A stretch of DNA of 64,000 bases from Limnocylindrus sp040397235 (GTDB lineage Bacteria; Chloroflexota; Limnocylindria; Limnocylindrales; Limnocylindraceae). Under the pieces are notes generated by a model that made no database searches, was not told where the DNA came from, and saw nothing but the letters and a program-made list of their open reading frames with translations. The translations under genes and the position numbers were made by a program. The stretch spans positions 124,001 through 188,000 of the forward strand of contig JBBAWH010000001.1 of assembly GCA_040397235.1 (NCBI GenBank), written 5' to 3'. This document shows, in pieces, positions 51,121 through 58,507 of this stretch. Every line of letters starts with the position of its first letter. Positions within the stretch are counted from its first letter, which is position 1.

Positions 51121-52860
51121 TTAAACCTCAACCACCACAGGGACCACGAGTGGGCGACGTCGAGTCTCCTTGCCGAGGAATCGCGATACCGATTCACTCA
51201 GCTGCGCCTTGATCAGTCCCACCTCTGCCCCACGGTCGCCCTTGTGCTGGATTGCCTTCAAGGCGATCGTGATCGTCTCTTCAACGAGCTTGTTGTCTTC
51301 ATCACCGTTGAGGAATCCGCGGGTGACGAGTGCCGGGCGACCGACAGGCTTGCCGGTACGCGCATCAATCGTTGCGATCACGACAACGATGCCATCGTCA
51401 GCAAGGGTGCGTCGATCGCGGAGGACGATTTCGCTGATCTCGCCCACCGAAGAACCATCAACAAAGACAGAGCCATGTTCAACCGGTTTGCCACGACGCG
51501 CGCTGCCGTCTGCAGAGAACTCGACCGGCGTGCCGTTATCGATGATGAATACCGCGGAGGGTGGTACCCCCATTTGTGTTGCAAGTCGCCCGTGGGCCAC
51601 CTGCATGCGCATATCACCGTGCATCGGCACGAAGTATTTCGGTTTGGTGAGTGCGAGCATCATCTTCAGCTCCTCTTGCGAGGCGTGACCTGAGACGTGC
51701 ACCTGTGCGATGGAGTGATAGATGACGTTGGCGCCGGACCTGAAGAGGTTGTCAATCGTTCGACCGACCGCCTCTTCGTTGCCTGGAATCGGTGATGCGG
51801 AGACAATGACGGTATCGCCGTTCTGAATCTCCACGTTGCGATGCTCCCCGTTCGCCATCTTCGCGAGTCCGGCCATCGGCTCGCCCTGCGCGCCGGTGGT
51901 GGCGATCACGAGCGGCTCCTTCGTGCGGCGCGCAATCTCCTCTTTGGCAAGGAGTGGGGTCGGGAATTTCAGATAGCCAAGGTCGCGTGCGATCTTGACG
52001 TTCTGCTCCATTGAGCGACCGACGACGGCAACCTTGCGATGGAACTCGGCCGCTGCGTCAAGCACCTGCTGGATACGTGCAATGTTCGAGGCGAAGGTCG
52101 CAATGATCACTCGGCCAGGTGCGCTGCTAATGATCCCCTTGAACGCCTGGCCAACGACCTGCTCACTTGGCGTGTACCCGGGAGCCTCAGCACGTGTGCT
52201 ATCTGAGACCAGCGCAAGCACGCCCTGTGCGCCGAACTTTGCCAGCATCGCAAAGTCTGCCGTCTTTCCATCGGCTGGAGTCTGGTCAAATTTGAAGTCG
52301 CCGGTGTGGATCACCGTTCCAACAGGTGAATGGATTGCGTAGCCCATCGCATCTGGGATGGAGTGACCGACGCGGAAGGGTTCGATCGTGAACGGTCCAA
52401 CCTCAAGCCGGCCGCCTGGATCGAGCGGGCGCAACGGGTTTGTGGTGACCTTGAACTCCTTCAGCTTGTTGGCGAGGAGTCCGCGTGCAAGGGTGCTGGC
52501 GTAGACCGGCACGCCAGGGAGTTCAGGGAGGATGTGCGGGAGCGCGCCGACGTGATCCTCGTGTCCGTGGGTGATGAGGACCGCCTTCACGGCACTGCGG
52601 CGTGCACGCAGGTAGCTGATGTCAGGAATGATGATGTCGACGCCGAGGGTGGTCTCGTCGGGGAAGGCGAGGCCGCAATCGACGAGGATGATGGTGTCCT
52701 CGTACTCGTAGAGGTAGAGGTTCTTCCCAATCTCCCCCATGCCGCCGAGCGGGATCAGGCGAAGTGCTGGTCCGCTCGCAGCCGCCTTATGGGGGCGGCG
52801 GGTCTCCTGGGGACGCCTCGCCTCAGCTGGTCGGCGTGCCGGTTGCGGGCGTTGGGTCAT
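51121..52860 (-). CDS. rnj: Ribonuclease J
   Basis: 579 residues. The MBL/beta-CASP nuclease has LIPLGGMGEIGKNLYLYEYE, the zinc motif ITHGHEDHVGALPHILPEL, HTGDFKFDQTPADGK, SDSTRAEAPGYTPSE and the C-terminal HVSGHASQEELKMMLALTKPKYFVPMHGD. The final ~100-residue domain supports dimerisation. A basic, low-complexity 30-residue N terminus is present. It performs endo- and 5'-3' exonucleolytic RNA processing. The ATG overlaps the UDG stop by 4 bp. Confidence 0.95.
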   Translation of the reverse strand: MTQRPQPARRPAEARRPQETRRPHKAAASGPALRLIPLGGMGEIGKNLYLYEYEDTIILVDCGLAFPDETTLGVDIIIPDISYLRARRSAVKAVLITHGHEDHVGALPHILPELPGVPVYASTLARGLLANKLKEFKVTTNPLRPLDPGGRLEVGPFTIEPFRVGHSIPDAMGYAIHSPVGTVIHTGDFKFDQTPADGKTADFAMLAKFGAQGVLALVSDSTRAEAPGYTPSEQVVGQAFKGIISSAPGRVIIATFASNIARIQQVLDAAAEFHRKVAVVGRSMEQNVKIARDLGYLKFPTPLLAKEEIARRTKEPLVIATTGAQGEPMAGLAKMANGEHRNVEIQNGDTVIVSASPIPGNEEAVGRTIDNLFRSGANVIYHSIAQVHVSGHASQEELKMMLALTKPKYFVPMHGDMRMQVAHGRLATQMGVPPSAVFIIDNGTPVEFSADGSARRGKPVEHGSVFVDGSSVGEISEIVLRDRRTLADDGIVVVIATIDARTGKPVGRPALVTRGFLNGDEDNKLVEETITIALKAIQHKGDRGAEVGLIKAQLSESVSRFLGKETRRRPLVVPVVVEV

Positions 52861-53540
52861 TCAGCCTCCCCTTGCGTCCTGGGACGGGGCCGAGTCGGCA
52901 CCGAATCCACCTCGCGTAGGGTAGCCTCCCCCGCCCCTTCGCGAGCATCCGCGTTGAGGTGCTCCCGCAAGGCCGCCATATCGCGCTCCAGTGTCGGTCG
53001 CAAACTCCCGTTGTGCAGCGCAGCTGCAGGGTGGTACAGGGGGAAGAGCACGGCACCTCCCTGCTGGCCACCCTCTGTCTGTGTGTACGGACGTCCATGC
53101 ACCTCTGCAATCTTCGCGCTGGGCGCAAAGACAGCAAGAGCGTGCCTCCCAAGGGTGGCGATGACCCGCGGCTGCAGCGCTTGCAGCTGCCGCGAGAGGA
53201 GTGGCGCGCATGCGTTGATCTCAGATCGTTGTGGGTTGCGGTTCTCTGGTGGTCGACACTTCACCGTATTCAGGATGAACACCTCCTCGCGCCGGAGGCC
53301 GATGGAGGCCAGCAGGTCATCCAGGAGGCGGCCAGCGGCACCCACAAATGGGCGACCAGCTACGTCCTCTCGTGCCCCAGGAGCCTCCCCAACAAAGACC
53401 AGCGCTGCCGTGGGGCTCCCCTCACCAGGAACCGCCTGTGTTCTCGTCGCCGAGAGCCCGCACGCCGTGCAGGTGGAGGCGTCGCGGGCTACCGAGGCGA
53501 GCTCGAGGGCGACCCTGTCAGGCGTCGTGGTTCGCTCCAT
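52857..53540 (-). CDS. Family 4 uracil-DNA glycosylase ([4Fe-4S])
   Basis: 227 residues. Four cluster cysteines are visible: CTACGL (CxxC) near residues 18-21, then NTVKCRPPENRNP with its partner 16 residues on (C-x15-C). The family-4 catalytic segment VFVGEAPGAREDVAGRPFVGAAG and the later GRHALAVF region are present. It removes uracil from DNA. The asd stop lies about 20 bp inside its 5' end, and it overlaps RNase J by 4 bp. The C-terminal 25 residues are an Arg/Ala-rich extension. Confidence 0.92.
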   Translation of the reverse strand: MERTTTPDRVALELASVARDASTCTACGLSATRTQAVPGEGSPTAALVFVGEAPGAREDVAGRPFVGAAGRLLDDLLASIGLRREEVFILNTVKCRPPENRNPQRSEINACAPLLSRQLQALQPRVIATLGRHALAVFAPSAKIAEVHGRPYTQTEGGQQGGAVLFPLYHPAAALHNGSLRPTLERDMAALREHLNADAREGAGEATLREVDSVPTRPRPRTQGEAE

Positions 53541-54567
53541 GGACCAGGTTCATGCTGACCAAGAGCTCAGCAATCTGCACGGCGTTCGTTGCGGCGCCCT
53601 TGCGCACGTTGTCGCTCACCACCCAGAAGGCGATCCCATGCTCAACGCTGGCGTCGGTGCGAACACGCCCAACATAGATCTCGTCGCTGCCGGCCGCATC
53701 TGCCGCCAGTGGGTAGGAGTTGCTCGCAGGGTCATCAACGACCGTCACCCCCTGCATCGCAGCAAATGCGGCGCGAGCCTGGTCGGGGCTGAGCGCCCGT
53801 GCTAGCTCAACATGCACCGCCTCGGAGTGACTCCGCTCGACCGGCACACGAACAGCGGTTGCAGAGATACGTAGGTTCGGCAGGTCGAGAATCTTTCTAC
53901 TCTCGTTCACGACCTTCGTCTCCTCTTTGGTTGAGCCATCCGGGAGGAATAGATCAATGGCTGGGATGGGGCTCGCCACTACGGCGTGGGGGTAGATCGT
54001 TGAGGCGGGTACGCCGCCGCTCACCACGGTGGCGCGTTGCTGGACAAGATCCGCTACGGCCTTTGCGCCCGCTCCTGAGACCGCCTGGTAGGTGGCAACA
54101 ACGACCCGCTGCAGTCCGGCCGCATCAGAGAGCGCCTTGAGTAGCGGTGCAAGTTGCATCGTCGAACAGTTTGGATTGGCAATGATGCCGTTGTGTGTGC
54201 TGAGTGCCGCAGGGTTCACCTGGGAGACAACCAGCGGAACACTCGGATCCATCCGCCAGGCGCTGGAATTGTCGACAACGACGCAGCCTCGCGCCGCCGC
54301 CTCTGGCGCGTAGGTCAAGCTTGCGGCGCCACCGGCGCTAAAGATGGCGATATCTACGCCGCTGAACGAATCGGGGTGAACCTGCTGCACTGGAATATCT
54401 GCGCCACGAAAGCGCACGGTTCGGCCACCGCTCGTCGCGGCAAGTGGAATGAACGTGCGCACGGGGAAGTTGCGCTCTTCAAGTACGGCGATCATGGTCT
54501 GCCCAACGAGACCTGTGGCGCCGAGCACGGCGACCACGTAGCCCTCTGGGTTCGATGCGTTGCTCAT
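53518..54567 (-). CDS. asd: Aspartate-semialdehyde dehydrogenase
   Basis: 349 residues. NADP-binding GATGLVGQTMIAVLEERNFPV, SAGGAASLTYAPEAAARGCVVVDNSSAWRM, the catalytic Cys in NPNCSTMQLAPLL (C134) and the substrate-binding His/Arg region near RVPVERSHSEAVH are present. It makes aspartate semialdehyde for lysine/diaminopimelate, threonine and methionine, and so feeds the peptidoglycan genes of the same operon. TATACT lies 7 nt before the ATG, marking a likely leaderless operon start. Confidence 0.96.
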   Translation of the reverse strand: MSNASNPEGYVVAVLGATGLVGQTMIAVLEERNFPVRTFIPLAATSGGRTVRFRGADIPVQQVHPDSFSGVDIAIFSAGGAASLTYAPEAAARGCVVVDNSSAWRMDPSVPLVVSQVNPAALSTHNGIIANPNCSTMQLAPLLKALSDAAGLQRVVVATYQAVSGAGAKAVADLVQQRATVVSGGVPASTIYPHAVVASPIPAIDLFLPDGSTKEETKVVNESRKILDLPNLRISATAVRVPVERSHSEAVHVELARALSPDQARAAFAAMQGVTVVDDPASNSYPLAADAAGSDEIYVGRVRTDASVEHGIAFWVVSDNVRKGAATNAVQIAELLVSMNLVHGANHDA

Positions 54568-54574
54568 GCTGCCC

Positions 54575-54580
54575 AGTATA
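54575..54580 (-). promoter_or_regulatory. Candidate -10 box of the asd-to-murC operon, leaderless type
   Basis: On the minus strand TATACT ends 7 nt before the asd ATG at 54567. No ribosome site fits between. Confidence 0.5.
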
Positions 54581-54583
54581 CGA

Positions 54584-54624
54584 CTGAGGACCTGCGGGTT
54601 GACCGCAAGTCCTCAGTTGTTTTT
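54584..54624 (+). terminator. Hairpin with T-run on the plus strand, between pnp and asd
   Basis: A stem of 8 bp plus 5 bp with one C-A mismatch (54584-54597 with 54603-54616, loop GTTGA) is followed on the plus strand by TTGTTTTT. Read on the minus strand, the direction of pnp, it has only TCGTAT after it. By sequence it is therefore an intrinsic terminator for antisense (+) transcription, although the hairpin could also stabilise the pnp mRNA 3' end. Confidence 0.55.
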
Positions 54625-54643
54625 CTAGAGCCTAGGAGCACGG

Positions 54644-57241
54644 TTACTCCTGAGGTGTGGCCTTGTGACGCTGCATGGCGGCGCGGCGTGACAGGTTAAC
54701 GCGACCCTGGCGGTCAACTTCCGTGACCACAACCATGATCTCGTCGCCAACGGCAACCTCGTCCTCGACGGTGTTCACACGATAGTCGGCGAGCTCGCCG
54801 ATGCGTACGAGACCCTCCTTGCCTGGCAGGATCTCCACAAAGCAGCCGAAGCCCATGATGCGAGTGACCTTACCCATGTAGAGCGCGCCGAGCTCAACCT
54901 CTTTGGTGATCCCATTGATCGCATCAAGGACGCCCTTGGTGCGCTCTGGGTCAGCCGAAGCGATCTGCACGGTGCCGTCGTCCTGCACGTTGATATTGAC
55001 CTGGAAGTCATCCTGCAACTTGCGGATGACTGCACCACCCTTACCAATGATGTCGCGGATCTTCTCCGGATTGATCTTGATCGTGGTGATGCGTGGAGCG
55101 AAATCAGAGAGCTCTGGTCGAGCTGTGCTGATGATCGCGTCCATCTTGTCGAGGATCTCAAGTCGCGCCGTGAGCGCATCCTTGAGGCCGGTGCGAATTA
55201 TCGCCCCGTTAATCCCCTGCACCTTGATGTCCATCTGCAGGGCGGTGATCCCTGTGCGGGTTCCCGTCACCTTGAAGTCCATGTCGCCGAAGGCATCCTC
55301 TTTGCCGAGGATGTCCGTAAGGACGACGAACTCGCCGTCTGGCTCCGACATCAGGCCCATTGCGGCACCGGCCACCGACGCCTTGAGCGGCACGCCGGCA
55401 TCAAGGAGTGAGAGGCTCGAGCCACAGGTCGAGGCCATTGAGGTCGATCCGTTGGAGGTCACGCACTCCGAAACAACTCGGATTGCGTATGGGAACTCCT
55501 CGATCGATGGGAGCACTGGGATCAGTGCGCGCTCGGCAAGGGCTCCGTGCCCAATCTCGCGTCGCCCTGGGCCACGCATCGGCTTGTTCTCGCCGGTGCT
55601 GTACGGCGGCATGTTGTAGTGATGGATGTAGCGCTTCTCGGTGATCGGCGATATCGTGTCGAGACGCTGCCCCTGTGCCACTGGGCCGAGGGTTGCCACG
55701 CTCAGGGCCTGTGTCTCGCCGCGGGTGAAGAGGCCCGAGCCGTGTGCGCGAGGAAGGAGACCAACCTCTACCGAGATCTTGCGGATCTCATCGACCTTAC
55801 GGCCGTCGAGGCGAATCCCCTCCTTCATCGTGAGGTTACGCGCGGTCTTCTTGTGCATCCAACCGAAGAGGTTCTTGCCGACGCGCGCCTTACGACGTGC
55901 TGCCTCGAAGAGCGCCTTTGGCTCGCCCTTGCCGCTGCGTGCAGCTCGGATCGAATCTGCAATCCCCTCCTTGAGCGCCGCGAGGCGACCTGGGAGATCG
56001 TTTGCGAGGATCAGCAAGAGCTCAGCTGTCGCCTCAGCGTCTGCTGCGGCTCGATGGTTCGGGGTTGTCGCTGCGCCATAGACGCGTGCGAGATCTCCGA
56101 GCTTGAACGATTCGCTCTCTGGGTACGCCTCCTTGAAGAGGACGTAGGTGTCGAGGTAGCTCCCCTGCTCGGTCGCGAAGGTGCGACCCTTGCCGAGCGC
56201 CTCGTCGAGGAAGGCGACGTCAAAGCCAAGGTTGTGTCCGACAAGCATTGCACCCTTGGCGAACTCAGCAATCTTCTCGGCTGCCGCCTTCGGCGTCAGG
56301 CCACCCTTAATGTCCTTGTTCGTGATGCCGTGCATCTGGGCGCCAACGATGCCGTTACCGGCGTCAACGAAGCTGCTCCAGCGGTCGGTGATCTTGCCAC
56401 CCTTGACCTTCACTGCGGCAACTTCGACGAGATCCGAAATCTTTGAATCGAGACCGGTCGTCTCAGTGTCAACGATCACGAAGGTGCCGCCGTTCGCAGC
56501 TGCCTCAGCAAACGCGAGCACGCTGTCGGTGCTTGGCTCGATATACGGAACGCGCTTCTCCTTGCCGACATTGGCGCGCAGCTCCTCTTGCAGGGCAACG
56601 AGCGCCTTGATCGCGCCGTGTCCGAACTCGATGGCCTCAGCCATCTTGTCTTCGGTGATCAGGTTTGCGCCGGCCTCGACCATCATGATCGCGCTGACTG
56701 TTCCTGAGACCACCAAATCGAGGTCGCTCTCCTTGAGCTGCTCGAAGGTTGGGTTGATCACAAAGGCACCGTTCACGATGCCGACGCGCACTGCGCCGAT
56801 TGGCCCAAGGAATGGGATCTCGGAGATCGTCAGCGCCGCAGAGGCGGCGAGCGTTCCAAGAATGTCTGGGTCGTTCTCCTGGTCCGCGCTCAGCACGGTG
56901 ATCACAACCTGAACGTCGTCCTTGTACCCCTCTGGGAAGAGTGGTCGGATCGGTCGGTCGGTGAGACGAGCGGAGAGCGTTGCGTTCTCAGAGGCTCGCC
57001 CTTCGCGCTTGATGTATCCGCCTGGAATCTTCCCTGCGGCATACATGCGCTCTTCGAATTCAATCGTGAGGGGGAAGAAGTCGAGGCCTGGTCGTGGCTC
57101 GCTGCGGTTTGCAGTGCCAAGGACCACGGTGTCGCCGTAGCGAACGGTGACTGCGCCACCGGCGAGGCGGGCCATTCGGCCGGTCTCAATCGTGAGGGTC
57201 TGACCGCCGAACTCGGCGGATACGCTGGTAATGTTGCTCAT
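54644..57241 (-). CDS. pnp: Polynucleotide phosphorylase with inserted DnaQ-like DEDDh exonuclease domain
   Basis: 865 residues against roughly 700-750 usual. RNase PH-like domain 1 is residues 10 to about 225. A DEDDh 3'-5' exonuclease domain occupies about 250-415 (coordinates about 55997-56494): FVIVDTETTGLD (D258, E260), VGHNLGFDVAFLD (D341) and NHRAAADAEAT (H396, D401). The second half of the helical linker follows (about 420-475), then catalytic RNase PH domain 2 (about 476-715) with GRREIGHGALAERAL, TSNGSTSMASTCGSSL and EDAFGDMDFKVTG. KH (IRDIIGKGGAVIRKLQ) and S1 domains close it. All catalytic motifs look intact in both nucleases. AGGAGAAC precedes the ATG; rpsO is upstream. Confidence 0.93.
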   Translation of the reverse strand: MSNITSVSAEFGGQTLTIETGRMARLAGGAVTVRYGDTVVLGTANRSEPRPGLDFFPLTIEFEERMYAAGKIPGGYIKREGRASENATLSARLTDRPIRPLFPEGYKDDVQVVITVLSADQENDPDILGTLAASAALTISEIPFLGPIGAVRVGIVNGAFVINPTFEQLKESDLDLVVSGTVSAIMMVEAGANLITEDKMAEAIEFGHGAIKALVALQEELRANVGKEKRVPYIEPSTDSVLAFAEAAANGGTFVIVDTETTGLDSKISDLVEVAAVKVKGGKITDRWSSFVDAGNGIVGAQMHGITNKDIKGGLTPKAAAEKIAEFAKGAMLVGHNLGFDVAFLDEALGKGRTFATEQGSYLDTYVLFKEAYPESESFKLGDLARVYGAATTPNHRAAADAEATAELLLILANDLPGRLAALKEGIADSIRAARSGKGEPKALFEAARRKARVGKNLFGWMHKKTARNLTMKEGIRLDGRKVDEIRKISVEVGLLPRAHGSGLFTRGETQALSVATLGPVAQGQRLDTISPITEKRYIHHYNMPPYSTGENKPMRGPGRREIGHGALAERALIPVLPSIEEFPYAIRVVSECVTSNGSTSMASTCGSSLSLLDAGVPLKASVAGAAMGLMSEPDGEFVVLTDILGKEDAFGDMDFKVTGTRTGITALQMDIKVQGINGAIIRTGLKDALTARLEILDKMDAIISTARPELSDFAPRITTIKINPEKIRDIIGKGGAVIRKLQDDFQVNINVQDDGTVQIASADPERTKGVLDAINGITKEVELGALYMGKVTRIMGFGCFVEILPGKEGLVRIGELADYRVNTVEDEVAVGDEIMVVVTEVDRQGRVNLSRRAAMQRHKATPQE

Positions 57242-57259
57242 TCTGTTCTCCTGTCAGGC

Positions 57260-57282
57260 CGCTGGCGGTTCTTCCGTCAGCG
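57260..57282 (-). promoter_or_regulatory. Hairpin in the pnp 5' leader
   Basis: An 8-bp stem with one mismatch (57260-57268 with 57274-57282, loop of five) lies in the 75-bp rpsO-pnp gap, about 20 nt before the pnp start. In E. coli the pnp leader stem is the site of RNase III cutting and PNPase autoregulation. A similar role here is only inferred from position. Confidence 0.4.
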
Positions 57283-57316
57283 TGCCATGTAGTCCCAGCC
57301 AGTGGCCGGGGGGTGG

Positions 57317-57586
57317 TTAGCGACGAAGTCCGAGCTTCTCGGAGAGCGCGGCGTAGCGCGCTGCATCTTCACGCTTAAGGAATGTCAGCAGTCGACGTCG
57401 CTGACCGACGAGCTTCAAGAGCCCGCGGCGCGAGTGGTTGTCCTGCTTAAAGGTTTGCAGGTGCGCCGTCAGTCCCTGAATTCGCTCCGTGAGGAGTGCG
57501 ATTTGAACGTCTGCGGACCCGGTGTCAGTACCGTGGCGCCCGTTGTCTGCAACGATGCGTGCGGTTGTTGCTTGGTCTAGTGGCAA
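57317..57586 (-). CDS. rpsO: 30S ribosomal protein S15 (TTG start)
   Basis: 89 residues, exactly normal for S15, if started at the TTG at 57586. AAGGAGA lies about 9 nt upstream of that TTG, and the next upstream start would add 13 residues not found in the family. Core motifs are TGSADVQIALLTERIQGLTAHLQTFKQDNHSRRGLLKLVGQRRRLLTFL. It binds the central domain of 16S rRNA. The rpsO-pnp order is nearly universal. Confidence 0.95.
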   Translation of the reverse strand: MPLDQATTARIVADNGRHGTDTGSADVQIALLTERIQGLTAHLQTFKQDNHSRRGLLKLVGQRRRLLTFLKREDAARYAALSEKLGLRR

Positions 57587-57609
57587 GTGGTAGTTCTCCT
57601 TACATCGGA

Positions 57610-57626
57610 GGTGCTCCAAGGGCACC
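57610..57626 (-). promoter_or_regulatory. Hairpin in the rpsO leader
   Basis: GGTGC/GCACC (57610-57614 with 57622-57626) closes a 7-nt loop about 25 nt before the rpsO TTG. S15 represses its own translation by binding leader structures in several phyla. This small stem is a candidate, with no further support. Confidence 0.3.
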
Positions 57627-57676
57627 CCTCATCTCTTCATCACATCTTGGATGTGCATAGGGTAGCAAATCTACGC

Positions 57677-58507
57677 TTAGAGGCTCCCGCCGAGCAGGGC
57701 GACCCGTATTGGACCCCCGTCAAAGCGTTGATCTGCGGCTTCTGGCCGCAGGAGGGTGATGGTCAGCCTGTCTGCATCGACGCGCACGGTGGTGAGCCGG
57801 CCAACGAGGGGGAGCCGCCCCTCTGGGCGTCCAGCCACCCCTACGCGAGCCCGATACTCACCTGGAGGTGGTGCGGCCGCCACGTTGGGCTGCAGGCGCA
57901 CCTGGTCGCCCTGAAGGGTGCCGACCAGGGCATAGGGTCGACCGAGCAGGCGAGCTGCCCCTGCGAGGTCCCCGCCCGCGATGGCATCCCTGATGCGGGT
58001 GCTCCGGATGGGGGCTCCGCCAGCGGTCGCCTCGGCCACCGGATGGACTTGCAGGCCGTGGGCGGCACCCCAGGCGCGAACGTTTGGCAGCGTCCCCTGA
58101 CGGCTCTGCCCGAAGGCAGATTCTGGGGAGAGGACGATGCTCTTCGCCGCCGTCACCGCTACGAGACGTTCGATGAAGCGCTTCCAGGGGGTGTCGCGCG
58201 TCTCCGGGGTAAATGGCAGGTCACACCAGAGGTCGACCCCCGCCCCCGCCATACGGAGCTCGAGCTCCCCTGCATCTAGCAATTGGAGGGGGGTTACACC
58301 CCGAATCAGCTGATCGGGGTGTGGGGTGAAGCCGATATGCACGCGCTGGAGCCCCGCCGCCCGGGCAAGTCGCTCAGCGGCGGCGAGGAGGCGCACATGC
58401 CCTCGATGCAGCCCATCAAACACCCCAAGAGTCAAGACTGACCCAGGGGCACCTTCCACTGACGCGACTTCCGACACTAGATCCTCCCATCCAATCACCC
58501 GCTTCAC
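57677..58507 (-). CDS. ribF: RibF-type FMN adenylyltransferase with degenerate riboflavin kinase region
   Basis: 276 residues. The N-terminal nucleotidyltransferase half is good: LGVFDGLHRGHVRLLAAA (HxGH equivalent HRGH at 34-37), GFTPHPDQL, and IRSTRIRDAIAGGDLAGAARLLGRPY (about 168-192). The C-terminal half (193-276) should be the riboflavin kinase but lacks the GxPTAN motif and the conserved C-terminal segment, and is about 40 residues short. FAD synthesis from FMN is credible; riboflavin phosphorylation by this protein is doubtful. Overlaps truB by 4 bp. Confidence 0.85.
   Translation of the reverse strand: MKRVIGWEDLVSEVASVEGAPGSVLTLGVFDGLHRGHVRLLAAAERLARAAGLQRVHIGFTPHPDQLIRGVTPLQLLDAGELELRMAGAGVDLWCDLPFTPETRDTPWKRFIERLVAVTAAKSIVLSPESAFGQSRQGTLPNVRAWGAAHGLQVHPVAEATAGGAPIRSTRIRDAIAGGDLAGAARLLGRPYALVGTLQGDQVRLQPNVAAAPPPGEYRARVGVAGRPEGRLPLVGRLTTVRVDADRLTITLLRPEAADQRFDGGPIRVALLGGSL

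Noticed and set aside
55547..56446. A 300-codon open frame on the plus strand opposite pnp, and many similar long antisense frames
   Set aside because: They lie exactly opposite strongly supported genes, show no recognisable protein motifs and have no ribosome sites. High GC with rare stops explains them.
55997..56494. The exonuclease segment in pnp as a misassembly, frameshift artefact or independent gene
   Set aside because: The frame is unbroken through both junctions, base composition matches the flanks, no start codon with a ribosome site opens the segment, and linker helices continue on each side. Only resequencing could exclude misassembly fully.
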